From positions 124,001-188,000 of the forward strand of contig JAEUMD010000014.1 in NCBI GenBank assembly GCA_016793635.1: DNA of 64,000 nt. Direction: 5' to 3'. The translations under genes were made by a program, and so were the position numbers. Positions within the stretch are counted from its first letter, which is position 1; every line of letters begins with the position of its first letter. Positions 9,019 through 17,722 of the stretch are shown here, piece after piece. The notes beneath the pieces were generated by a model. That model saw only the letters and a program-made list of their open reading frames with translations. It had not been told where the DNA came from and searched no databases. The DNA is from Hyphomicrobiaceae bacterium. Lineage in GTDB: Bacteria; Pseudomonadota; Alphaproteobacteria; Rhizobiales; Hyphomicrobiaceae.

Positions 9019-9222
9019 CCGGCCGGGCAGGCCCAGATGCCGCGGCCACGCGCGAAGTTATCAACCAATACCCAGCCATGACCGCGCCCATTGCGCGGCG
9101 TGGGGCACCGTCCGCGATGCGCTATTACTCAACCTGCGCGATAGAGCCCATGCCGCGCTTGGGCCATCCGCGACTGGGATACACACCGACGCTGCAATGG
9201 CATGGCGTCAGGCGCGTGCGCC

Positions 9223-10230
9223 TCACTCGCTTGGCCGTGCGCCAGCGGCGAGCGCGCGAACGACATGTTCGATACCGAGTGTGATGCGCGAGAGCTTCGC
9301 ATAGTCCACCTTGTCGGGCGTGTCGGTCGGGCGGTGGTAGTGCGGGTAGCGGAACAGTGCCGTGTCGGTCACCATCAGCGCCTCGAACCCTTCGCGCGCG
9401 AACGCCCAGTGGTCCGACCAGCCGATACCCGGAATGAGATCGGGCGCGACGCCGCCGATGGTCGGGAACGCGGTCGTCTCACGGAACGACGCCAGCGCGC
9501 GGTGCAGGAGATCGCGCGATCCGGGCATCGCGACGAAGGCGACGAAGTTCGCCGTCGAAGGAAAGATGCTCGCCAGGGGCTTCGGGTACTGCTGGCTGCC
9601 GGGATCGTCGGAGAAGAAGCCGATGGTTTCGAGCGAGAGCATGGCCCTCACCGGCTCCTTGCGCTCCGATAGCAGGCGGGCGAAGTGTACGCTGCCCATG
9701 TGCGGCGTGCGGAAATAGGGCGGCTCCTCGTTGGCGAACAGCACCAGGATCAATCGCGCGTCGGCGGTCTCGAGACGGGCGAGGCGGCGCGCAAGCTCTA
9801 TCACGGCCGCCGCGCCTGTGCCGTTGTCGTTGGCGCCCGGCGCCTCGCCGAAGCTGTCGTAGTGCGCGCCGACGACGAGCGAGCGGCGTACGGGGCGCCC
9901 GCGGCTCGCGTCGATCGTCACGAACACGTTGCGCGCCGTCGCACCTTCGACGTCGAAGCTCTGCACCTCGGGCGCGTGCCCCATCTCGCGCAACATCCGG
10001 ACGATGTAGTCCGCGGCGCGATCCATGGCTTCGGGATGGGCGAGATTGTGCGGCTCGCTGGCGATCGCCGTGACGTGTGCCCGCAAACGATCGGCCAGCG
10101 CGCGCTCATCGGTCGAGAACGCCGGCAGCGGTCCCGAGTGTGACTGGCCCGGCACGGCGAAGGAGTACCACCCGGCCGCGCCAAGCCCGGCCACCAGCAG
10201 CGCCACCGCTATCAACGCCCAGCGCAGCAT
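9223..10230 (-). CDS. M28 family zinc aminopeptidase, membrane-anchored or exported
   Basis: 335 residues. An N-terminal hydrophobic segment (residues 3-22) looks like a signal peptide or anchor. The M28 metal ligands are readable in order: AHYDS near residue 122, ANDNGTGAA near 134 (bridging Asp), ANEEPP near 167 (catalytic Glu and ligand Glu), SLETIG near 200, and YPHYHRPTD near 298 (last His). It should release N-terminal residues from peptides in the periplasm; the exact specificity is unknown. It is transcribed on its own, ending 272 bp from the divergent-side plcP start. Confidence 0.88.
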   Translation of the reverse strand: MLRWALIAVALLVAGLGAAGWYSFAVPGQSHSGPLPAFSTDERALADRLRAHVTAIASEPHNLAHPEAMDRAADYIVRMLREMGHAPEVQSFDVEGATARNVFVTIDASRGRPVRRSLVVGAHYDSFGEAPGANDNGTGAAAVIELARRLARLETADARLILVLFANEEPPYFRTPHMGSVHFARLLSERKEPVRAMLSLETIGFFSDDPGSQQYPKPLASIFPSTANFVAFVAMPGSRDLLHRALASFRETTAFPTIGGVAPDLIPGIGWSDHWAFAREGFEALMVTDTALFRYPHYHRPTDTPDKVDYAKLSRITLGIEHVVRALAAGARPSE

Positions 10231-10569
10231 GCCTTCCTCCGCATAGAGCGCTATCGAACTTTGATCGGATCGCCTCCGCGATCCATCACAATCGTGGATA
10301 GCACCATCACGCGGGGAATCGGCAAGTTGACGCGGCTGAGCGCGCGCATGGCCCCAAGCTGCACCTTCGCAGCTTGCAGCGAACGCGGTACGAGGGACCG
10401 CTACTGAACGCCAAGGCCATCAGCCGGCGATGCAAACCGACCGACAATCCGAACTGTATGAGTTCCGGGACAGGATTGAAAAGGCGGATGGGTCCGCGCC
10501 CGACGCTGTCACGGGCGCGGTGAACGGCCAAAATTTCATCTCCGCCGCCACGGCCCCCGGCTGAGCCCC
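10231..10569. other. 339-bp intergenic region with two hairpins
   Basis: There is no convincing gene. There is a 7-bp perfect inverted repeat with a 4-base loop at 10267-10284 (GGATCGC/GCGATCC) and another at 10496-10518 (GCGCCCG/CGGGCGC, 9-base loop). The second lies 52 bp beyond the stop codon of the minus-strand gene ending at 10570, and on that strand TTTT follows after about 12 bases, so it could be a weak terminator. The region also holds the promoter of the M28 peptidase. Confidence 0.4.
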
Positions 10570-11502
10570 TCAGACCTTGAAATCGAGGAGATACTGGAAA
10601 CTCGCGTAGGTGTCGTGCTGTCCACCTGCCGCGCAACGCCCGCCATGAGGCGCATAGAACAAGGCCCGGCACTTGTTGCATGAGCACCAGCCGAGCTGCC
10701 TGCTCGGAGTCGGATGCGCATTGAACAACACGCCGTATTCGAAACTCTGCTCGCTGTTGTGTGGACCTCCGGCGGCACACGCTCCGGGAATAGCCCCGTA
10801 ATGCAGGGTTTGGCATTTCCTACACGATCGCCAGTCGTTCTGAAGTCTCGACGATCCGTTCGCATTGAAAATTGCGAAGTATTTGAAACTTGCTGTCGAC
10901 TCGTGACCGCCACCCGCGGGGCAAACGCCCTTGAATTCATGGCCGTCATAAAAGAGCTGCTGGCATTTATGGCATGACCGCCATTGCTCCTGCCGACGGG
11001 CGCCCTTGCCGAGCTTGTCGTAAATGGAAAAACGAACATGAGCGTCATTGCCGACTGAAATGACACTCGGAACCGCGACTTTGCTGTCGGCCAACGGGTC
11101 GGGCCTCACGTAACGCCCGTTCGTGCCGACAAAAGGATTGTCGAACCCGAACCGGATCAAACCGCCGCCTTCGACCACGAAATCAATGCTTCCGTTGACG
11201 CCGGTCGCCAGGCCATTGCTGGAGACGCCGAATGCGATCACTTGGAAAGGTTCGATCTGCTGTGGAGGAAACGCCGCCGTAAACCCTCCGTGATCGAAGT
11301 GGTCCCCTCCCTTCTCCAACGAATAGGAGGTGTAGTTTTGAATTTCCACCGCGAGGCTGCGCGCATTTTGCGAGAGGTTGTCGCTGAACTTGTTGATCAG
11401 GTCGATACCTTCACTCACCAATTTCACGAAGTCTCGTGCGGTGTTGGCTTGCGGCTCGGAACCGGCCGTCGAAACGCCCGCACTCAAGATCGAGATGGCC
11501 AT
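10570..11502 (-). CDS. Putative actinoporin-like pore-forming protein with three C-terminal Cys/His repeats
   Basis: 310 residues, in two parts. Residues ~20-45 form an amphipathic helix. Residues ~48-165 read like an actinoporin/bryoporin core: SLAVEIQNYTSY, HFDHGGF, LPP-like FPPQQIEP, then LATGVNGSIDFVVEGG and LIRFGFDNPFVGTN. This order of an I-N-T strand, a GxF/YF turn, a P-x-I-P turn, ATGVxG and a P-Y/F loop is the family's. Residues 172-310 hold three ~40-residue repeats of the form W-x-S-C-x-K-C-x2-L-x-Y-x(5-8)-C-x-A-G-G-x-H-x5-S-F-x-Y. Two close cysteines, a third and a histidine per unit suggest zinc binding. Such repeats occur C-terminal to other secreted proteins in actinobacteria. 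No classical signal peptide is evident. Base composition is lower in GC than its neighbours. The actinoporin match is by eye. Confidence 0.6.
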   Translation of the reverse strand: MAISILSAGVSTAGSEPQANTARDFVKLVSEGIDLINKFSDNLSQNARSLAVEIQNYTSYSLEKGGDHFDHGGFTAAFPPQQIEPFQVIAFGVSSNGLATGVNGSIDFVVEGGGLIRFGFDNPFVGTNGRYVRPDPLADSKVAVPSVISVGNDAHVRFSIYDKLGKGARRQEQWRSCHKCQQLFYDGHEFKGVCPAGGGHESTASFKYFAIFNANGSSRLQNDWRSCRKCQTLHYGAIPGACAAGGPHNSEQSFEYGVLFNAHPTPSRQLGWCSCNKCRALFYAPHGGRCAAGGQHDTYASFQYLLDFKV

Positions 11503-11535
11503 CGAAATACTCCACCCGACTACAAAAGTACCAAT

Positions 11536-11564
11536 TCATAAAAACTAAAGAAATAGGAACTCAA
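11536..11564 (-). promoter_or_regulatory. Sigma-70-like promoter of the putative pore-former gene
   Basis: On the minus strand TTGAGT (11564-11559) and TTATGA (11541-11536) are 17 bp apart, predicting a start site near 11529 and a 27-base leader to the ATG at 11502. TGGAG lies 7 bases before that ATG. A perfect TTGACA is also present just upstream (11581-11576). The stretch is A/T-rich compared with the rest of the window. Confidence 0.45.
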
Positions 11565-11708
11565 CCGCGGATGATTGTCAATTGCCATTCGCGCATTAGA
11601 AAATAAGCGCGAGAAAAATCAGCCCGGTAGCCGCGCAAGCGGCGACAAGCGTGGAAGAAGCGAATGCAGCACCTTCGAGTGTAGGTGGATCCCGGTGGCG
11701 AGGCCCCT

Positions 11709-12710
11709 TCACCCCGCCCGGCCACCCTCCGTCGCGAGCCAAGCGCCGCAGCATGCCTTGGCGAGCTCGCGCACGCGCAGGATGTAGCTCTGCCGCTCGG
11801 TCACGGAGATGACGCCGCGCGCGTCGAGCAGGTTGAACAGGTGGGACGCCTTGATCGCCTGATCGTACGCGGGAAGTGCCAGCAAGTGCCGCCTCTGCTC
11901 GCCATCGGCTCCCTCGCCGTTGGCACCCGCCGCGAGCAGGGCCTTGCACTCCTTCTCCGCGTCGCGGAAGTGCGCGAGCAGCATGCCGGTGTCAGCGTGC
12001 TCGAAGTTGTAACGCGAATACTCCTGCTCGGCCTGCAGAAACACGTCACCGTAGGTCAGCTTGCGCGAATCCGTTCGACCGTTGAAATTGAGATCGAAAA
12101 CGCGGTCGACACCCTGCACGTACATGGCGAGGCGCTCGAGCCCATACGTGATCTCGCCCGCCACGGGGTTGCAATCGTAGCCGCCGACCTGCTGGAAGTA
12201 GGTGAATTGCGTCACCTCCATGCCGTTGCACCACACCTCCCAACCGAGCCCCCAGGCGCCGAGCGTCGGGCTCTCCCAGTCGTCCTCGACGAAACGGATG
12301 TCGTTCACCTTGGTGTCAATACCGATGGCGTCGAGGCTCTGCAGGTAGAGGTCGAGAATGTTCTCGGGCGACGGCTTCATGATGACCTGGAACTGGTAGT
12401 AGTGCTGAAGCCGGTTGGGGTTCTCGCCATATCGCCCGTCCTTGGGCCGGCGCGAGGGCTGCACATAGCAGGCATTCCACGGACGCGGCCCGAGCGCGCG
12501 CAGTGTCGTCGCGGGGTGGAACGTGCCCGCTCCGACCTCCATGTCATAGGGCTGCAGAACGACGCAGCCTTGCGCGCCCCAGAATTGCTGCAGCGTGAGA
12601 ATGAGGTCCTGAAAGCTCTCGCGCGGATTGAGGCCGGCGGGTGCGCCGCTGGTGCCCGCGCTCGCGGCGGTCTCGGCCTTGCTGGCTTTGGCGGCGGATT
12701 TCCTGGGCAT
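11709..12710 (-). CDS. glyQ: Glycyl-tRNA synthetase alpha subunit
   Basis: 333 residues. The bacterial alpha2-beta2 GlyRS alpha subunit is recognisable from residue ~32 on: [53 protein letters not shown] and [15 protein letters not shown] (class II motif 3). The alpha subunit carries the aminoacylation site. There is an extra Ala/Lys-rich N-terminal extension of ~28 residues and a small insertion ([11 protein letters not shown]) near residue 282. The beta subunit gene glyS, usually just downstream in this order of bacteria, is not in the window. Downstream is the unrelated lower-GC gene ending at 10570. Confidence 0.95.
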   Translation of the reverse strand: MPRKSAAKASKAETAASAGTSGAPAGLNPRESFQDLILTLQQFWGAQGCVVLQPYDMEVGAGTFHPATTLRALGPRPWNACYVQPSRRPKDGRYGENPNRLQHYYQFQVIMKPSPENILDLYLQSLDAIGIDTKVNDIRFVEDDWESPTLGAWGLGWEVWCNGMEVTQFTYFQQVGGYDCNPVAGEITYGLERLAMYVQGVDRVFDLNFNGRTDSRKLTYGDVFLQAEQEYSRYNFEHADTGMLLAHFRDAEKECKALLAAGANGEGADGEQRRHLLALPAYDQAIKASHLFNLLDARGVISVTERQSYILRVRELAKACCGAWLATEGGRAG

Positions 12711-12858
12711 GGCGTGCAGCTTTCGGAAGGTGTTTCGAGCGGCGGCGCACTATACGCAATACCGCCATGGCGTCACGTGAGAAAAGCACTGCGGAGCGCC
12801 CCTGCCGGCGGTGTATAGCGCGGCGAGGCGGATGCCAAGATGAGGAGGTGAAGCAGCC

Positions 12859-13221
12859 ATGGAAACTCTGCTGAGCGCCCTGTGGTGGATCGTAACGACG
12901 CTGTGGGCGCTCGTCTGGCTGCTCATCGGCGGATGGGTTTCGGCGGCGTTACAGATCGTCGTGCTCGTGCTCGCGGTGTTCGCCTATCGCTACGGCTGGC
13001 GCGAAGCGCCGTACCGCGCGTGGCGCGGGGCGCGCGCCGTCGCCCGCTGGGGTTGGGCGTGGCTGCGCGGTGCCGAAGCCATGGCGGGCGAGGAAGCGCA
13101 CGTGCGCGAGGTCGAGGTGGTGCGCGTCGTACGTGTCAAGGAACTCGGCGACGTCAGCCTTTCGAGCCTTTTGAACGTCTCGATGCTGCTGGGCCTCGCC
13201 CTACTTGCCGCGACCGCCTGA
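12859..13221 (+). CDS. Hypothetical integral membrane protein (120 aa)
   Basis: The ATG at 12859 is preceded by AGGAGGTGA about 10 bases upstream, a near-perfect ribosome site. There are two adjoining N-terminal hydrophobic segments (residues ~5-42, tryptophan-rich), a basic amphipathic stretch (YRAWRGARAVARWGW near 55) and a third hydrophobic segment at the C-terminus (~102-120). No family is recognised. It is divergent from glyQ and convergent with rsmE, whose stop lies 8 bp beyond its own. Confidence 0.65.
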   Translation: METLLSALWWIVTTLWALVWLLIGGWVSAALQIVVLVLAVFAYRYGWREAPYRAWRGARAVARWGWAWLRGAEAMAGEEAHVREVEVVRVVRVKELGDVSLSSLLNVSMLLGLALLAATA

Positions 13222-13229
13222 CGTGCGGG

Positions 13230-13970
13230 TCAGCCCCAATCGCCGAGGGTGGCGTTGATGACCGCAAGGGCGGCGACAGCGGCTGTATCCGCCCGCATGA
13301 TCCGTGGACCGAGCGAGATGGGCACGGCCCCCGGCCGGGCCAGAATGGCCGCTCGCTCGGCGGGATCGAAGCCGCCTTCGGGGCCGACCAGAACGCCAAC
13401 CTCACCACGCGGCACCCCTGCGAGCGCCGCCACTGGGTTCGCCACCTCGGCGGCCTCGTCACAGAAGACGAGGGGAAGGCTGGCGTCCAGCCGGGCCAAC
13501 GCCTGCGTCAGCGTCGCCGGCTCGTCGATCGCGGGCAGGCTCAGGATACCGCACTGCTCGGCGGCCTCGATGGCGTTGGCACGCATGCGCTCCAGATTGA
13601 CGCGCTCGGCGACTGTGCGGCGTGTCATCACCGGGCAGAGACGCGCGACGCCCATCTCAACAGCCTTCTGAACCATGTAATCCAGCCGGGCGCGCTTCAG
13701 TGGCGCGAACAGGTAGGTGATGCGTCCGGGAGGCGTCTGCGGGCGGATCTGCTCACGGGGGGCGAGTGCGACCGCCTTTTTGCCTTCCAGTTCGATCTCC
13801 ACCATCCACTCGCCATCGCGGCCGTTGAAGGCGAGCAGACGATCACCCGGCCCGAGGCGAAGCACGTTGAGCAGATAGTTCGCCTGCTCGCGCGAGGTGG
13901 CGATGCGCGCTCCGGGCGTCAGCGGCGCATCCAGATAGAGCCGTTGGGCGTTGTAATCGTGGACGGCCAT
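13230..13970 (-). CDS. rsmE: 16S rRNA (uracil-1498-N3)-methyltransferase RsmE
   Basis: 246 residues from the ATG at 13970; the ORF is open further upstream but the fold starts here (MAVHDYNAQRLYLDAPL). An N-terminal PUA-like domain is followed by a SPOUT methyltransferase domain. LKRARLDYMVQKAVEMGV and TRRTVAERVNLERM precede the knotted SAM site LVGPEGGFDPAE near 195 and ISLGPRIMRADTA near 222. These match RsmE, which methylates U1498 of 16S rRNA. It is convergent with the small membrane protein gene upstream in coordinates. Confidence 0.93.
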   Translation of the reverse strand: MAVHDYNAQRLYLDAPLTPGARIATSREQANYLLNVLRLGPGDRLLAFNGRDGEWMVEIELEGKKAVALAPREQIRPQTPPGRITYLFAPLKRARLDYMVQKAVEMGVARLCPVMTRRTVAERVNLERMRANAIEAAEQCGILSLPAIDEPATLTQALARLDASLPLVFCDEAAEVANPVAALAGVPRGEVGVLVGPEGGFDPAERAAILARPGAVPISLGPRIMRADTAAVAALAVINATLGDWG

Positions 13971-14194
13971 CGCCTCCCCCGGACCTGCCGCATCAGGCGG
14001 GTGATATGCCCACCGCCCTGCTGCTAGTGCAAGCGCGGCCTGGGTGGCGTCGGCTCCCCGAAGTCCCGACGCAATGGGCAATTAGCCGCCGGCTGCGGCG
14101 GTCGGCCGCCCGTTGCCGTCCGCCGCCGGCGGAGTTACCGTCCGGGCAAACCGAGCCGGAGCACCGGCAACGCCTCGAGATACACGCACCCCGC

Positions 14195-15178
14195 ATGACA
14201 CGATTGCCGCCATCATCCGCCCCGCCGATGCCCGAAGACCTCGACGAGAAGGTCGCCGATGCGCCGGGGGGCAACTGGGTCGACACATGGGCGCCGCAGA
14301 GCTGGCGCCCCTACTTGCGTCTCGCGCGCGCCGACCGGCCGATCGGCACCTGGCTGCTGCTCTTCCCGTGCTGGTGGTCGCTGGCCCTGGCGTCGGTCGC
14401 CGACGGTCGGCGCTATCCCAGTTTCTGGTGGCTCGCGCTTCTGGCTATCGGCGCGTTCGTCATGCGTGCCGCCGGCTGCGCCTACAACGACTTGGTCGAT
14501 CGCGACATCGACGCCCGGGTGGCGCGGACCCGCAGCCGCCCCATTCCCTCGGGCCAGATCACGCCGATCCAGGCCGTCTGGTTCATCGTCGTGCTCGGCC
14601 TCGTCGGCCTCGCTGTACTGGTCCAGTTCAACACCTTTACGATCTGGCTGGCGATTTCCTCGCTCGCGCTGGTGTTGATCTACCCGTTCATGAAGCGGTT
14701 CACCAACTGGCCGCAGCTCGTGCTGGGTCTCGCTTTCAACTGGGGAGCACTGGTCGGCTGGGCCATCGTCATGCGCGACATCCACCTGCCGGCCATCCTG
14801 CTCTACGCTGGGGCGGTGCTGTGGACCCTCGGCTACGACACGATTTACGGCCATCAGGACAAGGAGGACGATCTGATGCTCGGCCTCAAGTCCACCGCCC
14901 TGCACTTCGGCGATTCGACCCCGGCATGGGTCGGCAGCTTCTATCTCGGCGCCATGGTGCTCTGGTCGGCAGCGGCGTTCCTGGCCGGCGCCCATCTCAT
15001 CACCTTCGTGGGGCTGGTGCTGGTCGGGCTGCACTTCGCCTGGCAAGTGGCGACTCTCGACATCGACGACGCCGAGAATTGCCTCAAGCGGTTCCGCTCG
15101 AACCGCGACGCCGGCCTCGTGCTCGTCGGCGCCATGGTGCTCGACATGGGCATATCCTGGGCCGCCGGCTTGTCGTGA
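14195..15178 (+). CDS. ubiA: 4-hydroxybenzoate polyprenyltransferase UbiA
   Basis: 327 residues from the ATG at 14195 (longer in-frame starts give an arginine-rich, low-quality leader). It is a multi-helix membrane prenyltransferase. It carries LARADRPIGTWLLLFPCWW near residue 42, the first aspartate-rich motif in YNDLVDRDID near 100, the second in YDTIYGHQDKEDD near 220, and SRPIPSG between them. It attaches the polyprenyl tail to 4-hydroxybenzoate in ubiquinone synthesis. Eight to nine hydrophobic helices are readable. It appears monocistronic. Confidence 0.94.
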   Translation: MTRLPPSSAPPMPEDLDEKVADAPGGNWVDTWAPQSWRPYLRLARADRPIGTWLLLFPCWWSLALASVADGRRYPSFWWLALLAIGAFVMRAAGCAYNDLVDRDIDARVARTRSRPIPSGQITPIQAVWFIVVLGLVGLAVLVQFNTFTIWLAISSLALVLIYPFMKRFTNWPQLVLGLAFNWGALVGWAIVMRDIHLPAILLYAGAVLWTLGYDTIYGHQDKEDDLMLGLKSTALHFGDSTPAWVGSFYLGAMVLWSAAAFLAGAHLITFVGLVLVGLHFAWQVATLDIDDAENCLKRFRSNRDAGLVLVGAMVLDMGISWAAGLS

Positions 15179-15270
15179 TCCGACTTTCCGGGCCGCCCGA
15201 GAGCTGAAATCGAGCCCGAAATAGGAACGGCACGAGGGGAGATCATCCCGCTCGCGCCGCTCTCGTTTCT

Positions 15271-15291
15271 CCCCGGGGGTACCGCCCGGGG
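15271..15291 (+). terminator. GC-rich hairpin after ubiA
   Basis: CCCCGGG (15271-15277) and CCCGGGG (15285-15291) form a 7-bp stem with a 7-base loop, 92 bp past the ubiA stop codon. There is no T-run, so intrinsic termination is uncertain. Confidence 0.3.
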
Positions 15292-15450
15292 CCCATATCC
15301 CGACTTTGGCATTACCCCCTTGGTTTTCCGTTAACCGGCGACACGGACGGCAGGCTATATGTATGATGCCGCAGTGCAGCATGAGCCCGAGTCGCCCGTC
15401 CACGACGGGTAGGCCGCGATAACAACAGAAAATCCTAAGGTGTTCGAACG

Positions 15451-15699
15451 ATGAGCAAGGCGCCGCAGACCGAGTCGAAGCAGCTACTCCACCTGGTGTT
15501 CGGAGGCGAGCTGACCGACATCCACGGCATCACATTCCGCGACCTCCATCATCTCGACATCGTCGGCATCTTCCCGAATTACGCCGAGGCGCACAAAGCC
15601 TGGAAGGGTGCCGCTCAGCGCACGGTGGACAACGCTCAGATGCGTTATTTCATCGTTCACCTGCACCGCCTTCTCGATCCCGACGAAGGCAAGCACTGA
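15451..15699 (+). CDS. DUF4170 family protein
   Basis: 82 residues. FGGELTDIHGITFRDLHHLDIVGIFPNY-like content and YFIVHLHRLLDP near the end match the small alphaproteobacterial DUF4170 family, which is habitually found beside lipid A export and Kdo transferase genes, as here (msbA follows after 106 bp). No catalytic function is known. TTCGAACG precedes the start without a strong ribosome site. Its conserved linkage suggests an accessory role in LPS transport or synthesis; that is inference. Confidence 0.85.
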   Translation: MSKAPQTESKQLLHLVFGGELTDIHGITFRDLHHLDIVGIFPNYAEAHKAWKGAAQRTVDNAQMRYFIVHLHRLLDPDEGKH

Positions 15700-15805
15700 C
15701 CCCGCGGCGATGTCGCATTCCCTGCTGAAAATTGGCGACAGCCGGCGCATCACGCGCTAAAGGCAGCCCGTTCGGGCGCAGTGCCTGTCAGGGAGCTTCA
15801 GCGGC

Positions 15806-17647
15806 GTGGGGATCGAGGGCGCAGCAGCGAAAGCGGAGGTGTCGGCGCTCAACGGGCCGCCGGGGAAGGAGCGCCGCAGGCTCGCCTTCGACGCCGCTTC
15901 GCGCGTCCTGCTCAACCGCTTCCTCGACGAATGGGTGTGGCCACGCTGGCGCCAGTTGCTCGTATCCCTGGTTCTGACGGCCTGCCTTGCCGCCGCGACC
16001 GGCGCCTACCCGCTCATCATCAAGTCGTCTTTTGACCTGCTGCTCAACAACAAGGACACGACGCTGCTCCCCTGGGTGCTCGGCGCCATCGTGTCGATCA
16101 CTGCACTGCGCAGCACTTTCCTCTTCCTGCACACCGTCACCACGGCGAGAATCGTCTCTCGCATCACCACCGACATTCAGAAGCGGATTTTCGCTCACCT
16201 CATGCACGCGGACTTCGCACGGCTCTCGCGCGATCCGCCAGGCCGGCTCATGTCGCGGATGACGAACGACGTCACGTTCCTCGACGCCGCCTTGCAGGCG
16301 AGCATCAACTCCGCGGTACGCGACTCCCTTTCGATCGCCGTTCTGGTCGCCTCGATGTTCTATCTCGACTGGGCGATGTCGCTGATCGTGCTCGGCGTCT
16401 ACCCGCTCGCTGCCGTACCCATTCTGTCCGTTTCCCAGCGCCTTCGGCGCGTCGCCAGACGTACGCAGAAAGAACTTGGTGGAGTGACGACGGAGCTTGC
16501 CGAGAAGCTGTCGAGCGCGCGCCTCATCAAGACATTCCGGCTCGAGGATCATGCCGCCGAGCGGGTCAACCGCTCGTTCGAGGAGGTGTTCCGCCTGCGT
16601 ATGCGCACGGTTCGCACACGCGCGCGCCTCGACCCCATGCTCGAAGCCTTCGGCGGCTTGGCGGTCGCGGGCGTCATCGCCTTCGCCCACTGGCGCATCA
16701 CCAGCGGCATTTCGACCGTCGGCGACTTCATGGGCTTCATTACCGCGCTGCTGATGGCTTCGCAGCCGATCCGTGCGCTCGGCAACCTCACGGGGCGCGT
16801 GCAGGAGGGCCTCGCCGCCGCTGAGAACATGTATGCGATCCTGGATGAGAAGCCGTCGATCGTCGATCGCCCCGATGCCAAGCCGATCGTCATTACACGG
16901 GGCGACATCCGCTTCGACGATGTTTCATTCGCCTACGGGTCGGAGGAACTTGGACACGCGGTGCGTGACATCACGCTCGACGTCGCGGGCGGTACCACGG
17001 TTGCGTTCGTTGGCCGCTCGGGCGCAGGCAAGTCGACGCTCATCAATCTCGTGCCGCGGCTGTTCGAGGTGACGACGGGCGCAATCCTGATCGACGGTCA
17101 GGATCTGCGCGACGTGACGCTCGCTTCACTGCGCGACTCGGTCTCGATCGTCAGCCAGGACGTCACGCTCTTCGACGATACGATCCGCGCCAACATCGCG
17201 CTTGGCCGCCTGAACGCCAGCGACGACGAGATCGTCACCGCGGCCAAGGCTGCCGCCGCCCACGAGTTCATCGTCGCTCAGCCGAACGGATACGACACCG
17301 AGATCGGCGACCGCGGCCTTCGCCTCTCGGGCGGTCAACGCCAGCGTCTCGCGCTCGCCCGAGCGATTCTCAAGAACGCCCCGATCCTGTTGCTCGACGA
17401 GGCGACGAGCGCTCTCGACACGCAGTCCGAGAAGCTGGTCCACGCGGCGCTGGAGCGCTTCACCAAGGGCCGCACGACGCTCGTCATCGCGCACCGTCTC
17501 TCTACGGTGCAGAATGCCGATCTCATCTGCGTGATGGATCAAGGCCGCCTGACCGAAACGGGGCGCCACAGCGACCTCATTGCAAAGGGCGGTATTTATG
17601 GAGAGCTTGTGCGCTCGCAGCTCCTCCAGGACGGCTCGTCGTCCTGA
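15806..17647 (+). CDS. msbA: MsbA-like lipid A export ABC transporter (fused TMD-NBD)
   Basis: 613 residues, half-transporter architecture. The first ~340 residues hold six transmembrane helices of the type I exporter fold. The nucleotide-binding domain has Walker A GRSGAGKST at 403-411, a Q-loop in IVSQDVTLFDD, the ABC signature LSGGQ at 507-511, Walker B ILLLDE at 527-532 and the H-loop IAHRLST. A GTG at 15806 is the most upstream good start. Context (DUF4170, Kdo transferase, LpxK) supports flipping of core-lipid A across the inner membrane. Other lipid or peptide exporters share this fold. Confidence 0.88.
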   Translation: MGIEGAAAKAEVSALNGPPGKERRRLAFDAASRVLLNRFLDEWVWPRWRQLLVSLVLTACLAAATGAYPLIIKSSFDLLLNNKDTTLLPWVLGAIVSITALRSTFLFLHTVTTARIVSRITTDIQKRIFAHLMHADFARLSRDPPGRLMSRMTNDVTFLDAALQASINSAVRDSLSIAVLVASMFYLDWAMSLIVLGVYPLAAVPILSVSQRLRRVARRTQKELGGVTTELAEKLSSARLIKTFRLEDHAAERVNRSFEEVFRLRMRTVRTRARLDPMLEAFGGLAVAGVIAFAHWRITSGISTVGDFMGFITALLMASQPIRALGNLTGRVQEGLAAAENMYAILDEKPSIVDRPDAKPIVITRGDIRFDDVSFAYGSEELGHAVRDITLDVAGGTTVAFVGRSGAGKSTLINLVPRLFEVTTGAILIDGQDLRDVTLASLRDSVSIVSQDVTLFDDTIRANIALGRLNASDDEIVTAAKAAAAHEFIVAQPNGYDTEIGDRGLRLSGGQRQRLALARAILKNAPILLLDEATSALDTQSEKLVHAALERFTKGRTTLVIAHRLSTVQNADLICVMDQGRLTETGRHSDLIAKGGIYGELVRSQLLQDGSSS

Positions 17648-17722
17648 CACTAGCGCCACGCCATCGCACGACACGCCGCCCCAACGTCGCGACGAATAGC
17701 TCTGTCCTAATCGACGCGCGGG

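Noticed and set aside
8951-9091. N-terminal extension of plcP to an ATG at 9091
   Set aside because: It would place the Pho box within coding sequence and bypass a GTG with a strong Shine-Dalgarno; the extension has no metallophosphoesterase homology.
14213-15403. Minus-strand ORF of 396 codons over ubiA
   Set aside because: The plus strand encodes the aspartate-rich prenyltransferase motifs; the minus ORF is charged low-quality antisense.
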